Notes: generated from the sequence alone by a model not told the origin. Counted from the stretch's first letter, positions 22,474-35,289 are shown. The stretch is 64,000 nucleotides of DNA from Eucommia ulmoides (GCA_016647705.1 CM028335.1:39996712-40060711); one strand, 5' to 3'. Made by a program: numbers and translations.

Positions 22474-24257
22474 CAATCAAAGGGTGTATTGTCTAGAAGG
22501 TGTAATTAGTACCCCCAATTAGTTTGATAGTGGGTCTGGGAGGACAGAAAAGTGTTAAAGAAAGGATATCCGAAAATTCAGTACATGGGTGTTGGGCACC
22601 AGACAAAACAAGTTCAGGCGGTGGATAATGTAGTAGCTAGAGATTTTCCCTGAGTAGTTTCAGGAGCTGTCGAGGCGCTGGTAAGTGTGATTAATAATTG
22701 TGGTTAGTATAAAATAAGTTTCATAATATTAAGAGGTGAACGTTTGGCTCATTAAGTTGGCTAAATATAATCATGTTGATAAGATGCGAAAAATTTGGAT
22801 TTGGAATTATAACTTTAGGGGACTTTAAAGGTGGTCGCCGTGGTGATAGTAATTAAAAAAATTGTCGAATAGTGGAAATGTGAGTAAATTAGTTTTTGAT
22901 TTAGGAAGTCTCTATAGGAGAAGCCTTGTGACGACCTTGGAGAACCGGGTTGTTACAATAAATTAGACCATTAACTCATGATTAACGTAGACCTGGTGTT
23001 TTATCCAGAAACATTCAATGTTGGTACCCGTCGAGTAGAATGGACGGTTGGTTAAATCAACTTGCAAAAGACCAGGAGGTTAGATTGAGGATATTATCAG
23101 TTGAATGTTAGAGACTATGACGTGGTGAAAACGATGACTCGGTCGAGAGTAGAAAAGAGTTTGTGGAACATTTCTAGAGTGTGTTACTAATGCTGAAAGA
23201 AAAGCAATAGTATGCTAAATGTAATAAATGTGAGTTGGGTTGAATCGAGTGATAATTTTAGGACATGTGATTTTGGAAAGAGAATCAAGTGAATCTAAAG
23301 GGAGTATGGAGAAGACCAAAAAGTATGACTGAAATTTGAAACTTCTGGAGTAGCAGTAACTGTAGTTGTCTTCATAATTTAGCAACATCTCCTATATGAC
23401 GAGAATTATGGAATATGCATTGATTACCAAAGTTTGACATACTTGTTTATTTACGAGGAGCTAAATCTGAGGTAGAGGCGTTGAATAAACATTTATCAAA
23501 GACTATAACCGTACTATCCATTAGTATTCAAGAAAGACTAATATGGTAGCAAATGCTTGAGACGAAAATCGGTAAACGTGGTTGCGCATATTCAGGCTGT
23601 TCATGCTAACGTATGTGTTAAGTTGAGATCCTTGTGAGTTCAGTGGGCGGTTGGTCAGATGACGACACTATTTGAGTTTTTGGTTTGAAATCGACGTTGA
23701 TCGATTGGGTGGTAGAAGCGCAGAAGTCGGATGTCCAGTTGGGAAAGATTAGAGAGGAAATGGAAAATGGTCATAGAGCTAACTATCGTGTCAGGAATAA
23801 TGATGAAGTAGGGATGATTGGAAATAGATTGTGTTCCTAATGATGCTCATATGACAGAAGAGACCTTAGAAAAGGTGCATAGAACAATATATGCAATGCC
23901 CTAATAATATTAAACTATATTGGGATTGAGTGAATATTATTAGTAGATTGGAATGGAAAGGAGAAATTGCAGCATTTGTTGTTAGGCGTCTTGTTTTTAG
24001 TAAAGTTAAGGTCGAGTGGTAATACCCAGGTGGGTTATTGTAGCTTTGACCTATTCCAGAAGGAAAAGATGAGAGTAGCCCGATAAATGTTTTCTTAATA
24101 TGTATGCCAAGTATATATTGACGGTATTGTTCGGTCGCATGAGGCACCGATTTAATGCAAATGTCGAATAAAGTTGGGTTAAGATAACTATTTTAAATCA
24201 AAAGTGAAAAAAAATATATATAAAAAATAATAATAATAATAAATAATAATAATAAAA

Positions 24258-24332
<75 letters not shown>

Positions 24333-25859
24333 TTGGATGTTGAATTATACGTTTGATGAGGATTAGTGGCTCCTGGATTAAAACTTTAGCATATGTTGAT
24401 AAATTGACTTATGAGTATACCAAAAATGCAGTATTGAATGGTGATAACTTAAATCGACATGTTGTAAATATGTAAAGTTAGGAAGTATTTCTAGATAATA
24501 ATCCTCAAACGGAGAAACTGTATATGAGAAACTGTAGTACCAGAATTTGATAATTATTTTGACATTCTAGTCGAGGTTCCATATTGCCTTGGATGTCAAG
24601 TTGAGAGTTCGTAATTCTTCTTATTTGTAGATTAACGGTCAATCGAGAGGTGCAATTAAGATATTGAAGGATATGTTGAGGAATTGTGTTTAGGAAATTT
24701 CTGGTAGCGAAGAGGATCACGTGGCGCTAATAGAATGTGTTTAAACTCATAGATACATTTTCAATGATCAAGGTGGTACCGTATAAAGCGTTGTAAAAAA
24801 AATGTATGACTTCAGTCAAATAGACTGAACTGAGATAGGAGAACGGAAAATTATCGAGAATTGGAGACAGCTCGGTGGGGTTATTTAAAAAAAAAAAAAG
24901 ACGGAGTTGATAAAAGGAACTCAATGAGATGTATTGATCTTCTACTAATTATTAGGCGAAGTCGGCATGTGGGGTCACTGAGATCTCATAAGGGAAGAAT
25001 AATTTGAATTATCTCGAATGGATTTTGTGATGTCTTGAAATTTTGTATTTGGTATATAGTTAGGTACTTCGATTCACATTTATATATGTTTGAAGCATAA
25101 GTAGGTGCACTGAAACATAATTGAAGCACGTGGCTTTGCTAGGGACTTGATTAAATGTGAAGGCATGAAATGAATTTTTATAAATGACCCGTTAAACGTA
25201 TTTTAATACGTGTTGATGTGGTTTGGTGATATCTATATGGTTTGACGCATTAACATCTTGCGGAATTTTTTTTTAGTTAATGTGGGATTGTGATACTAAG
25301 TATAAAACATTTATGGGATTATTGAAAGTTCTGATATAACTACTGTAATCGATGATTGTTAGTCTCTCGACCCAATTCACGTGGGTTTTGAGCTAGCTGT
25401 TGCTTATGAGATTAGTTACGAGTATTGTTAGTTTAAATGTGAATGAAGATATTGTTACAAACGGGTTGCCTAGGAATCGTTGGACAAAATGGATAAATGT
25501 TAGTTGTGGAAAATTACTGAGGTCGTGGACCTTCTGGAAAGGAGATTCTTTGATAGTTGATTGTTTGTGTTAAGTGTTACCAACCAAAGTACATCCTATT
25601 TGTCGATTGTGTATCATAATGTTAGCCGCCGCAAATGAAAATGTTGCGATAGGTGGAATGGTTTAACGGAAGTTGACGATTACCAATTGAGGGTGACATT
25701 GGGGTATGGGTCCCTACATAGGAAACAATTGTCCTAGAATCAAGTGTAACTAACATGATCATTTGGTGTGACTCTAGATTTTGATTATGTTACCAAAACT
25801 TTAATTCCTATTGGTTTGACGAAAATTTTGGGACGAAATGTTTTTTAGGAGGAAAGAGT
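21758..25859 (+). pseudogene. eroded internal region of the Tekay-type element
   Basis: No long open reading frame. A trace of the integrase core can be recognised at about 24630-24690 (INGQSRGAIKILKDMLRNC-like, compare the DGQSERTIQTLEDMLRAC family block). The 3' end carries the family's terminal block before the PPT. An A32 run lies at 22441-22472 and a long (AAT)n tract at 24220-24330. Heavily broken. Confidence 0.65.
24220..24330. repeat. (AAT)n microsatellite
   Basis: Interrupted then uninterrupted AAT/TAA triplets inside the Tekay element's interior. Confidence 0.9.
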
Positions 25860-28495
25860 TGTAAGACCCCGATTTAGCACGAATGTCATTTTAATTTCAA
25901 TTGAGAGCATTTAGAAAATTTTGGGGAAAAATGAGTTAAAAAACAATTAATAATAAATAATAATAAAATAAAATAAAAATGATTGGGTCAAATTGCAAAT
26001 TTAGAAATTTATTCTAAATTTGAGATGCAAAATTTGTAATTGAATTCTGGCATAAAAATTTTAGGGATCAAAATGCAATGTAAGAAAATCCTAAAAGATG
26101 AATGTGATTAAATAAAGACTTAATGGAAGATAAGGGGAGAAAAGTACAATTTAACCAAATATTTTTTTTATATAAAAATATATATATCTGTGAGTTTGTG
26201 AGTTCGGCCGGCCGACAGGGAGATCGAGAAGAGTGGGGATCGACGTGGCAAGCAACTGATCAATTTCACACCACCATTTCCATGCATATATATACATATG
26301 CCTACCATTTCAATCGCTTCAATGAAGAACAATCCAGAAATCTAGAGAGAGAGAAAGAATCAGAGGAGCGGAACGTCAGTACTGTCGTGTAATCGCCGGT
26401 GTCCAGTCGCCGGCGTGTGTGCGACAGAGTATGAGTGTGTTCCTCCGATGTGCATGTATGAAGGTGTGTTTGTCCGATGTGTGTGTCAAGGTGATCGGAG
26501 ATCGTCATGTGTGTGGGTATTCTTCCGACGGCAGTGGTGGCGATGATGTGTGCGTATGTTCTGTTTCTGTGTGGGCAGCTGTGTGCAGGTGTGTAATCAG
26601 CTGGGGTAAACGACGGAGGCGGTGGCGGCATGAGTTTGGCCGATGGTGTGTGTGGGTCGTTACGGTTGGGCGTGTACGTTTTAAGTAGGTAGATGAGATG
26701 GGTGGTGGAGGGGCCGGTGGTTGTTGGTGAACCGTGGTGGGGGATAGAGTAGGGCTGGCAGTAAGAGCGACGAGGCGTGGGAGGTCTCGGGTGGATGGTA
26801 ATAGTAGAGAGAGAGGAGGTGGCCGGCGGTATTTTGAACCGAAACAGAAACAGTAAGCGCAAACAGAGAAGAAAGAGAAAAAAAAAAAAAAAAAAAAAGG
26901 GGAATTTGCAGAAACTACCCCAGAAAAATTCAAAACCCATCTCGTGGTCGCTGAACGGTTCAGAAACAAGTGAAATTTCAATCGATTATTAATTTTCGTT
27001 AAATTAAATTTTAATTAGCGTTACAAATCCTAAAATCGTAATAATTTCGTAACGATTAATTAATTTTAATTACATGGTACATAAAATAGTAACGATTCGG
27101 AATATAGGGTCTGTATTGCATGATTAGGACGTTTTAGACAAGATATTAATTTAGGCTCTGTCACTATTAGGTTCGCAGGCACCGACGTCCAGATAGAGTA
27201 TGGTCAGTGTCAATTTTGCAACACGGATATCAAGATGAGTGTACTGTCTTCTTGTCAAACTATTTTTCTATATATATATATATGATGAAATATGTGTTTA
27301 CATAAACTATACGAATTTATAATTGATATGGATCAAGCAGGATTTGGGGTAAGTTGGTAAACTGGATTTTCGGAAGATTTTGATGGTTTTCGAAAAGAAG
27401 TTGAAAATAATTTTTTGTTGGATTTGGTGAAATCTGACGGTGTTTTTAAAAGAGAATATAAAATATATGTTTTTCTAAAAAATGTCTGGTTTTCTATAAA
27501 TAAATGGTGGAAAAGTGGTTTTGATAAAATTAGACATTTTCTTTAAAAGAAGGTGGGAATTATGATTTTCGGATTTAAAGGTTGGTTTTGAGGAAAAGGG
27601 ATACACGTAGTGATTTGACGATGTTGAGTAGACGATATTTATTGAGTTGTGATTCGATGATGCTGTATTTGATTTGACGATGCCATAGTATTTATCTACT
27701 TCGGCGGAGTGATGTTTATCCGCTTCGGGGGATTGATGTTTATCCGCTTCGGGGGAGTGATGTTTATCTGCCTCGGCAGAGTGATGTTAGATGATTATCC
27801 ACTTCGGTGGAGTGATGGGTGTTCGTAGGAAGGTAAATCCTACGGGTGGTACGGTACCGTTACAACTCCCGATCGTGAGCTTAAACGATCACTAAGGCTG
27901 GCCAGTGTGTGTGTTTGGGTGTGTGTGTTTAAGGTGTGTGTTTGAGATGTGGTGCTTTACGTATATTGGCAGACTTGATATTTATTATCATTGTGATTGG
28001 TATGATTTTATACTAGATGGATTTAAATGAAACTTATCTATATCACTTTATTTTCACTACTTATATACTGGAGACTTTACGAGCTATGTAGTGTTTATAT
28101 ACTTACGCTTGATCTATTTAGATGTTGTAGATATGAATTCTTATTATAAAATATTTTTACTAAGAAGACAGTACACTCACAGGTGGAGCAGATAGGAGTC
28201 GGTTGGTCCCCTACTGGCACTAGTTAGAGTCATGCGGGGTAGACGTTGGAGTCATACGAGAGTAAATTTGAGATGAGCTGTCTGAGGATGAACCTAAGGG
28301 AGGTTCATGAGATTTGTTTTATTGTTCTTATTTTGGGGCAGATGTATTCTTATAGTATGAACTCATTATATATATCTATATATGACGTGTAGATGAAAGT
28401 TTGTATATTGTTGTAATTAGATTGGTTAGGCAAGTGTTGTCATGTCGACATTACGCCGGCCCCACGGTGACGGGTGTCCGGGGTGGGGTGTGACA
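25860..28495 (+). repeat. 3' LTR of Tekay-type element
   Basis: Same ends and order as the 5' LTR, including the hairpin array (27690-27817) and the GATCGT...ACGATC inverted pair near 27870-27890. Followed directly by the ACTTC duplication. Confidence 0.92.
27690..27817 (+). repeat. tandem array of UUCG-type hairpins in the 3' LTR
   Basis: Counterpart of the array at 20951-21095, with the same unit and the same TCTGC-CTCG-GCAGA and TCCAC-TTCG-GTGGA members. Unit content differs slightly between the two LTRs. Confidence 0.75.
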
Positions 28496-28500
28496 ACTTC

Positions 28501-29411
28501 CACCCATTTTGGTGACGTAGTCAACAGATACTAGGATAAATCGGCGTTGCTGGTATTAATAGGTTTAATCTTGATATCCCCAATGGTTTACCATAAATTC
28601 GAAAACTCTCTTGTACATTTGATATTTTAAACTTTAGTTGAAACTTCTACTGTCGGTTGACCACTTTTCCCAAATACTCCAAATGATCTTCATTTTCTCT
28701 GGGTTACGTAATCATTTCGTCCATGCAAACCCTTATTTCTTTATAGATCATATCGAGGAAGAGTGATGTCATGGCTCTCTGGTAAGTTGCCTTAGTATTC
28801 TTGAGTTCGAAAAGCATAGATTGATAGTAGAATACACCTCATAGCGTGGTAAAGGCGGGTTTATGGTTATCCTCCTCGTCAACTAGAATTTGGTTATAAC
28901 CATAGAATTTATCCACAAAGGATAAAATCTTTCACCTAGCAATGTTGTCTTGGATAATGTGGATATTCAATAGCAGGAAGTTGACTTTTGGGTCCGCTCC
29001 ATTCTATTGCGGCAGTGTTATCTTCTTCCTTCTTCAATGGGAAGCTTGTGCATTACGATATCAGTTAATAGTCCTACTATCTCATTGTAGGTCCATGTGA
29101 ATACATCCTGGTATTCTTGCAATAGGGTTGACAAGTCTTTTCTTTCTTAGTGATTTTCCAATCTTGGTTTCTTTCGAATTCTTCGAGTCTCCTAGATTTA
29201 CTTGTTTTCAATCTCGTCTTGACTCAAAATGGGCCGATCTTCGAATCATTCTAAGGCTCTTTGGACGTCCTTGGTATTCTCGGGATTAGGGTCATCTGCT
29301 ATTTCGATTTTCATTAACTCTCGATTTATTCCCTAATCTAGATTATACTCCTTGAGAAGATGTTTTTTTGTTATTATATGGATTACATATGATATTATTT
29401 GGGCACTTGAA
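28501..29411 (-). pseudogene. RT and integrase pieces of the Tat-type element
   Basis: Seen on the minus strand: an integrase-core trace FILVSVDYVTK (about 28510-28545) next to the Tekay insertion, and RT-like stretches with KNTKATYQRAM (about 28770-28805) and HLEYLGKVVNR (about 28650-28690). Known: these match the Ty3/gypsy RT palm region and the RFILVAIDYFTKWVEA integrase start. The upstream part to 29411 is too worn to assign. Broken; same element as 12169-19107. Confidence 0.7.
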
Positions 29412-30058
29412 AACAACAATAACTAAGCCTTTGTCCCACTTAAGTAGGGTCAGCTATATGAATTTGTTTACGTCATAATGAACGATCAAGGGTCATCTCC
29501 ACAATCGGGTTCAGTGTCATCAAATCAATTCTAATAGTCTCATCCCAAGTCTTTTTAGGTCTACTTCTCCCTCTAGTAGCCTCCCTCACTTGCACTAAAT
29601 CGTATTTTTTCACTGGTGCTTCTATGGGTCATTTATACACATGTCCGAACTACCATAAACGATTTTCTCCCATTTTTTCTTCAATAGGAGCTATTCCTAA
29701 ATTTTCTCTAATAGTTTCATTCCTAATTTTATCAATTCTCATATTCCCACTTGTCCATTGTAGCATTCTCATTTCTATCACACCAATTTTCAGGACGTTC
29801 TTTGTTTTTACTGCCCAACATTCTGAACCATACAAGAGCGCCGATCTAATTGCAGTTTTGTAGAATTTTCCTTTGAGTTTTAGTGGTATCCTAATATCGC
29901 ATATCACCCAACTACATATCTCTATTTCAACCATCCTATCTTAACTCTATTAGTAATATCCTCCTCGATTTTGGATTTATTCTGAGTTATTGAACCTAAA
30001 TATCTAAAATGATCAACCTTTGGAACCTCCTTATCTCCAATTTTGACTACACCATCAT
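29412..30058 (-). mobile_element. 5'-truncated RTE-type LINE
   Basis: Seen: 29650-29934 (94 aa, minus) has KLKGKFYKTAIRSALLYGSE and KIGVIEMRMLQW, the C-terminal thumb region of plant RTE-clade reverse transcriptase. Upstream residues (about 29950-30050) give KVDHFRYLGSI. The 3' end on the minus strand carries the GGGT(C/A)GGCTA-type block usual in this family, then a short (AACAAT)-like tail at 29412-29425. Flanks CACTTGAA (29404-29411) and CACTTCAA (30059-30066) may be a duplication with one mismatch. The reading frame is interrupted between these blocks. Known: plant RTE LINEs usually insert as 5'-truncated copies. Confidence 0.82.
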
Positions 30059-30066
30059 CACTTCAA

Positions 30067-30429
30067 GCATTACTGGGAATCTAAAAAGTAAACATAAAAT
30101 ATGATTTTAAATATGGCATTGCATAAATATAACTACAATACAAAAGGTGAAATTTCAAAAGTAAAAAAACGAGCCTAGGGATAATATAATCTCAACTATC
30201 TGGTGGCTAATCAGATAAGAGATAGAACGGATGCTTCCTAATTACCAAGGTCCTTGGTGCACCACAGTTGGGCAAGCTCCCCAGTTACCGAGGCTGCTAG
30301 CTGATTTAGCTGTTCCAACTTTATTCCCTCACTTTTCACTTTCCCTAGGATACTATAGACTAAACCTTTTAGCAAGAGCACTGATGTACGCACTATATTT
30401 TGTCCCGCCAAGCTAGTGTTAGATTGAAA
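30067..30429. other. unassigned interval
   Basis: Contains a somewhat GC-richer stretch (30225-30420) with overlapping 61-65 aa open stretches on both strands, none recognised. No terminal repeats seen. Confidence 0.35.
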
Positions 30430-30875
30430 GTACAAGTTCAGATAAATTTTAAACTAAGATTTAAAGGAAATAAATTTTTAGCTTAGATCACATTGGATAC
30501 TACAAAAAACCAACAAAACATACAATAAAACACAAAACTGTCAATTTTGACTAAATTTGGTTAAGTAAAGATTTCGGGTCAATCTCAAAATTCCTAAAGT
30601 TAAGAGGGACTAAAATGACATTATTAAACTTTTAAGAGCTTACGCACTCACCAGGGCACATGCCTTGGCGAGTGAGCCAATTTCACTGCCTATATATAGA
30701 TGGCCAAGTCCACCCATTTTCATGGCTCACACATGCTCATACACTTGCATTATACTTGCCAATACTCTATTTTTGTGTAAAATTTGGGCTATTTTAAAAT
30801 ATTTCTTTTTTTACAAAAATCCAGTGACCTAGCATACCTTTTAAAACCCAATGCTAGGTGGCAACTTACTTAGGC
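30430..30875 (+). mobile_element. Tat-type LTR fragment, plus orientation
   Basis: Seen: CCAGTGACCTAGCATACC and AATGCTAGGTGGCAACTT (30825-30865) in the same sense as the plus fragment at 3668-3706, and a TATA-like CCTATATATAGATGG (30689-30703) where related LTRs have TATAAATATAGG. An inverted pair CTCACCAGGGCA/TGCCTTGGCGAG is at 30648-30674. It abuts an oppositely oriented fragment of the same lineage. Confidence 0.5.
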
Positions 30876-31869
30876 AAGGTTATATTTTATTTTTATTATT
30901 TTAGTTTTTTAGTTTTTTTTTAGTTTAAAGAATGCATATAAAGTAAAATTTATATATATATATATATATATACATATGTGTATATATAGAGAGTCCTACC
31001 CATAGCTAAGGAAAGAGAAATATTTCTGAAGAAGACCGCATTTGTCCTGCGAGGAACATAGGGTCTCCCTTTATTCTACCTTTAAGCCAGGGGAAACTTG
31101 ACTTAGATTGTGTGTGTGTGTGTGTGTGTGTGTATACACATATATATTACTAGTTTGAGCACTCGACTTAAATTAATTGCATATATGGTGCCAGTCTAGG
31201 GTCTTGACTAAAAAAGAAAAGTGTCAGTCCAAGGACTGTAACTCAGTGCCAATCCAAGGCCCTGATTAAAAACAAATGGTGCCAGTTCAAGGACTCAACT
31301 CAGAGCCAGTCCAAGAACTTGACTAAGAAAGAAATGATACAGAAAAAATAAAGCGCAGAAGGACGCAGAACAAGAAAGTAAATGACAAAAAAGTAAAGTG
31401 TGGAAAGATGTAGAGTAGAAAAGTAAATGACAGGAGAGTAAAAGCGTGGAAAGGCGTAGAACATGAAAGTAAATAAGGGAAAAGTAAATAGCAAGAAAAA
31501 AAAAATTATTAGTGTTCACTTAGGTTTTTATTAGGTTTCTTGTTGTTTTTATTACTTGAGAAGCAAAAATGATGTAAGGGGTTAGGGAAAGCTTACCTTG
31601 TTAGGGAGGATGTCTTTCCCTAAGTGTTTCCACCTCTTTCTTCTTTTTTCTTATCCTTCTTTCTTCTTCTTCTTCTTGTCTTGTTTTTTGCCACTTTTTG
31701 TGAGGATTTTAATAAGCTTCTTTGGATCGTTTTTGAGAGATTTTGGAAGCTTGTAAGAGGGTGTAATGCGTAGAAAGTAGATAACCCAAAAGTAAGATTT
31801 GATATTAGAAAGAGAGAGAGAGAGAGAGAGAGAGAAATCAATGTGCAAATTGGGAGATGAAAAAGACTC

Positions 31870-32667
31870 TGATGAGGGTATTTTTGGGCTTTTCCAAGTC
31901 AGCAATTGGGACCCAACCACATGTCCGTCGTTGTGGTGATAGGGACGCATTTCGAAATCCACAAACGCCACACTGGAGTATACGCTGACCACGGCTCCTC
32001 CTTGGAACCTCATTTGCATCTAAGGAAGAGTGAAGAGCCCCACAAGGACGTGCTGCTCTAGCCTCTGTGCCGTGCTCTGGGAGGTCAGTTTCAGGGACTC
32101 AGCCGTTCACCTCGACCGGCTCTCCTTTTTACCTTGTTTCTTCTCCAAGACTCTACGGATCTTCGCTTTCCTCCACTAGCTTACTACTGCAGGCCTGACA
32201 AAGGCCCGTGGGCTTTTCCAAATGGGCCCAAAAGCCCAAGCCCAACGATTATCTCTTAAACGCCCCAGATTATCGGCTAAACAAAGGATTTCGACTAATC
32301 AACCGTGTTTAGGCCCGACTAATCGTCTTTAATGCCTATATATATCGGGGGCTATGTAAGCCCGAGGGACGCTTTAATGATTTACATTACGCACGAGTTC
32401 ATTTGTTTGCTTGCTATATTCTGTACCTTTTCTCTCTGAGCACTGATTACCAAGCTAGAGGGGCTTCACCGGTATAAACCCCGGTCTGAGCCTTCTGCAG
32501 GTACACCTTCTAAGGAGCAGGACCCTGGACACAGCAACTCAGTCCTCCCAAGACCCAACACAGCTCACGCGAGGACATTTCAACCGATGACTCCATCTCA
32601 ACAAGAGGACCTACCTGTCATCCGACTGGACCATACTCGAGGTGTGTACCAGTTTTATGCACCAACA
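31870..32667 (+). repeat. 5' LTR of the GC-rich element
   Basis: TGATGAGGG to CACCAACA, 798 bp. Includes the AACGATTATCTCTTAAACGC block, a TATA-like sequence, and AAGCCCGAGGGACGCTTTAA shortly after it, which may mark the start of the transcript. Confidence 0.9.
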
Positions 32668-32668
32668 G

Positions 32669-32686
32669 TTTGGCGCCGTCTGTAGG
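32669..32686 (+). promoter_or_regulatory. primer-binding site of the GC-rich element
   Basis: TTTGGCGCCGTCTGTAGG starts two bases after the LTR end. This TTTGGCGCC form is found in plant Ty3/gypsy elements. Confidence 0.7.
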
Positions 32687-33459
32687 AACTGAGCAAAAAG
32701 CCTTCCCCTGATCACTGCTCTCTGTTCAGCTGAGCTTGAATGATCACAAGGTCCAATTATATAAACACAAAACTAAAGAACGAGAAGACATGTCGAACAA
32801 TCCAAGCGCATACCTTCTTGCTCCCACCAACGAGAATAACTGCCCCCTATGGTCAAGCAAGGCCATCAACTCTACCACCTGGGGCTGCGGAACAAACCTT
32901 AGGAGCTGTGGATGCATCTTGGGTTGATCTTCTTGAATGCCAAATGCAAGAGTTCAATTCGTATGTACAGCTCCTTCTCGCGTGCCTACTCCTGACCCCC
33001 ATCCAGGGGGAACCATCTCTCCAGACTGCAGGGCTCGAGGAGTGACCCCAAGATCACGATGATCGTGTGGAATCTTCAAATGGGCTTGTGCCCGAGGGCC
33101 GCCCTCCACCTTGCCATACTAGGGCTACCGAATTGGAGAGCCCCCTCTCCCTCCCGGCTACGTCAATATCCCATTCTCCATAATGACATAGTACCAGGGA
33201 TGACTAGGGCTACCCTTGGGCTCAGTTTTCCAGCCACGCAGTAAGATCCAACCTGAGGGCCCGTCGTGGGAGGGGCGAGGCGCCTACCCTCCACCCTCGG
33301 GCCACCACGGTGTTTTCAAGCAATGGCCAACTGTGAGCATGCAACTCAAAGACAGAGACAAGCATTCATCCATCCTACCATAGATGGAGACGAGCGTCCT
33401 CCAGCCTGTCTTTAACAATGGCATTCTAACAGCATGAGTTGCGGATGATTCTCCACATC

Positions 33460-33800
33460 CGCATCCCAACTCCGACGTAGCGAGTGGTTCTCCACGGTTG
33501 CATTTTGACCCCCTGAGTCGTATCTTGGCTCTCGGTATCGCGAGTGATTTTCCACAGTTGCATTCCGACCCCCTGAGTCGTATCTTGGCTCTCAGCGCCT
33601 TGAGTGATTCTCCACGGGTGGATTTCGACCCCCTGAGCCGTGTCCTAGCTCTCGGCATCGTGAATGATTCTCTATAATTTTATTCTGAACCCTTGAGTCA
33701 CAGATAATTCTCCACCCAATATTCTGACTCTCGGCGTCGCGAGTAATTCTCCGCAAGTCTCATCCCGACACTCAACATCGAGGGTGATAACCAGACCCTT
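33460..33800 (-). repeat. tandem array, about 66 bp units, inside the GC-rich element
   Basis: About five degenerate copies with GCGAGTGATT(T/C)TCCAC, GCATT(T/C)(T/C)GACCCCCTGAG and CGT(A/G)TCTTGGCTCTCGG blocks. A 124-residue open stretch on the minus strand (33284-33658) is a by-product of the array. Confidence 0.75.
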
Positions 33801-34569
33801 TCCAGAAGTCAATAGTCCATACCTGGGGACAAACCAAGGTCATCCACCAAGGGCAGAGCATTGATCGGGTCTGAGGGCCTATAGCCAAGTACTTCTCCCT
33901 ACCAGTCGACTATGAGTCCGACATTCTAAAAGGGAATATGCTCCTACATGGACTAAATACAGATAACCTGAAAGGGTTCTTGAATGAGCCTGACTATGGA
34001 GAACTCCCCAATGATCGACCGCAGGGGTCCAACCACCGCGTTACACCCCTGCGGACTGAGAGGACCAGGCACCCTGGGAAACACTCCTCCTAAGTCCACG
34101 ACATGATTTCCTTGTAATCAGCTCATGTCCCGGACTGGGGGGCTAGTGGTCCATGGCTCTGAGAAAATATGAGAAATTTGTTTGGCAGAGACGATAACAA
34201 ATTTCAACAAAATTTTTAAAATTTTACAACTCTAAAAATAAGACCAAGCAGTAATCGACTTGGCGAAAAACATCGGGAGAAATGAGTCGACTCTGAAGTA
34301 CCCTGTCTATGCCACTCAAAAGTTTAAATGCTCGCGTGTAAAAAAGTAGGAGTAAGCAAAAAAATAGTCTGTAAAATCCTAAGTCCTGAAAAAACGACGG
34401 TCCGAGCTCAGTCCTCACCGCCCTCGTTGTGAGAGGCATCCATGCAAGGGGAAGTAGTGTCGATATTACCTTTCTCAGCCCCCTCATTAACACTGTCCTC
34501 CTCGGCATCCCTCTGGTCGGTGCCCTTGTACGTGTCCCCGTCTAGGGCATCAACCTCGGTGTCCTATAT

Positions 34570-34900
34570 CCAGAACCATCAAGTTTGATGGGCATCGCTC
34601 GGCCGCGCTACTCCTAGCTGGCATGGTCTAAATGGAAACAGGCATCTCCATGTAGTTCTACTCCAAGTCGGTAGGGTCCAGGTAGCGATGGGCACCGCCC
34701 TGTCATGCTACTCCTAGCCGTCAGGGTCCAAGCGACGACCTTCTCCGAGAATACCATCCAGGAGTGCAGTCCAAAAATTTTTCCACATCACCTCGGGCCA
34801 GCGTCATCTTATCCTATTCCCCTGTCCCACCATCCTGCCTTAAGCTGGCAGGGCACAGATATTGACCTTCTCCAAATATGTGGGCCCGGGTCCGAGCGAG
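34570..34900. repeat. degenerate tandem units with CTACTCCTAGC...GGTCCA
   Basis: Repeats of GATGGGCA(T/C)CGC, CATGCTACTCCTAGC(C/T)G and GCAGGG(T/C) blocks, about 80-90 bp apart, at roughly 34590, 34670 and 34700, with a weaker copy near 34840. Confidence 0.5.
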
Positions 34901-35289
34901 CAGTGCCCTGACGTGCTCAATGCTCCCTCCCCGCTGGCCTCACCAGTCGAGAAAGTCGCAGCGAAAAGTGCAATGCGTCAAAGTAATGAAAAAGACTAAA
35001 AGGTGCAAAGTGCAAGGTGAACCAAGGCTACAAAAAATCCAAAAAAATTGTAAGTTTTTAAAATGTGTCTTTCTCTCCCCTCCTTACTCCCCTCTCTATG
35101 CTACTTTCTCCGTACACATCAAAAAAGAAAAAAAAAATTAAAGAAGGTGAGGGTAGTGCCCTTCCCCCATTAAAAAATAAAATGTATTAAGGTGCCCTCC
35201 CCCCCCCCCCCCCCAATTCAAAAAAGAATAAATATATTAAGGCTTCCCTCACCCCCCATTAAAAAATAATGTTAAAGTTGGAGGAGGAC

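Larger units (their letters stand above)
19108..28495 (+). mobile_element. Tekay/Del-type chromovirus (Ty3/gypsy), both LTRs present
   Basis: Seen: LTRs 19108-21757 (2650 bp) and 25860-28495 (2636 bp), both TGTAAGACCCC...GGGGTGTGACA; perfect 5 bp target-site duplication ACTTC (19103-19107 and 28496-28500); PBS TGGTATCAGTGCCTAGGTT at 21762-21780; polypurine tract AGGAGGAAAGAG at 25847-25858, preceded by the TTTTGGGACGAAATG block usual at the end of Tekay pol. The interior is 4.1 kb, shorter than the family's usual coding region, and only eroded pol traces remain, so it is broken with many breaks although its ends are whole. LTRs differ by roughly 3-5 % by eye; with 1.3e-8 substitutions/site/year that is about 1-2 My (inference). 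It sits inside Tat integrase. Confidence 0.9.
12169..29411 (-). mobile_element. Tat/Ogre-type Ty3/gypsy element, interrupted by a Tekay element
   Basis: Seen on the minus strand: a 3' LTR (12169-14883) with a polypurine tract just inside it (14884-14898), a long repeat-rich tail (14899-18547), the C-terminal end of integrase (18548-19107), then, across a 9.4 kb insertion, more integrase and RT (28501-29411). Known: pol ending in EEFPEPI...AVKKFYP and a long tandem-repeat tail before the 3' LTR are hallmarks of the Tat lineage (Ogre, Retand). Gag, protease and the 5' LTR are not identified here. Broken, many breaks; older than the Tekay element inside it. Confidence 0.75.

Noticed and set aside
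26302-26940. 212 aa minus-strand open stretch as a host gene
   Set aside because: It lies wholly within a Tekay LTR, has a counterpart in the other LTR, and its composition is low in complexity.
33284-33658. 124 aa Arg-rich minus-strand open stretch with internal repeats
   Set aside because: It is produced by a 66 bp tandem array in a non-coding LTR element.
35196-35214. C19 run as a biological signal
   Set aside because: Simple homopolymer; length may be a sequencing artefact and nothing nearby gives it a role.
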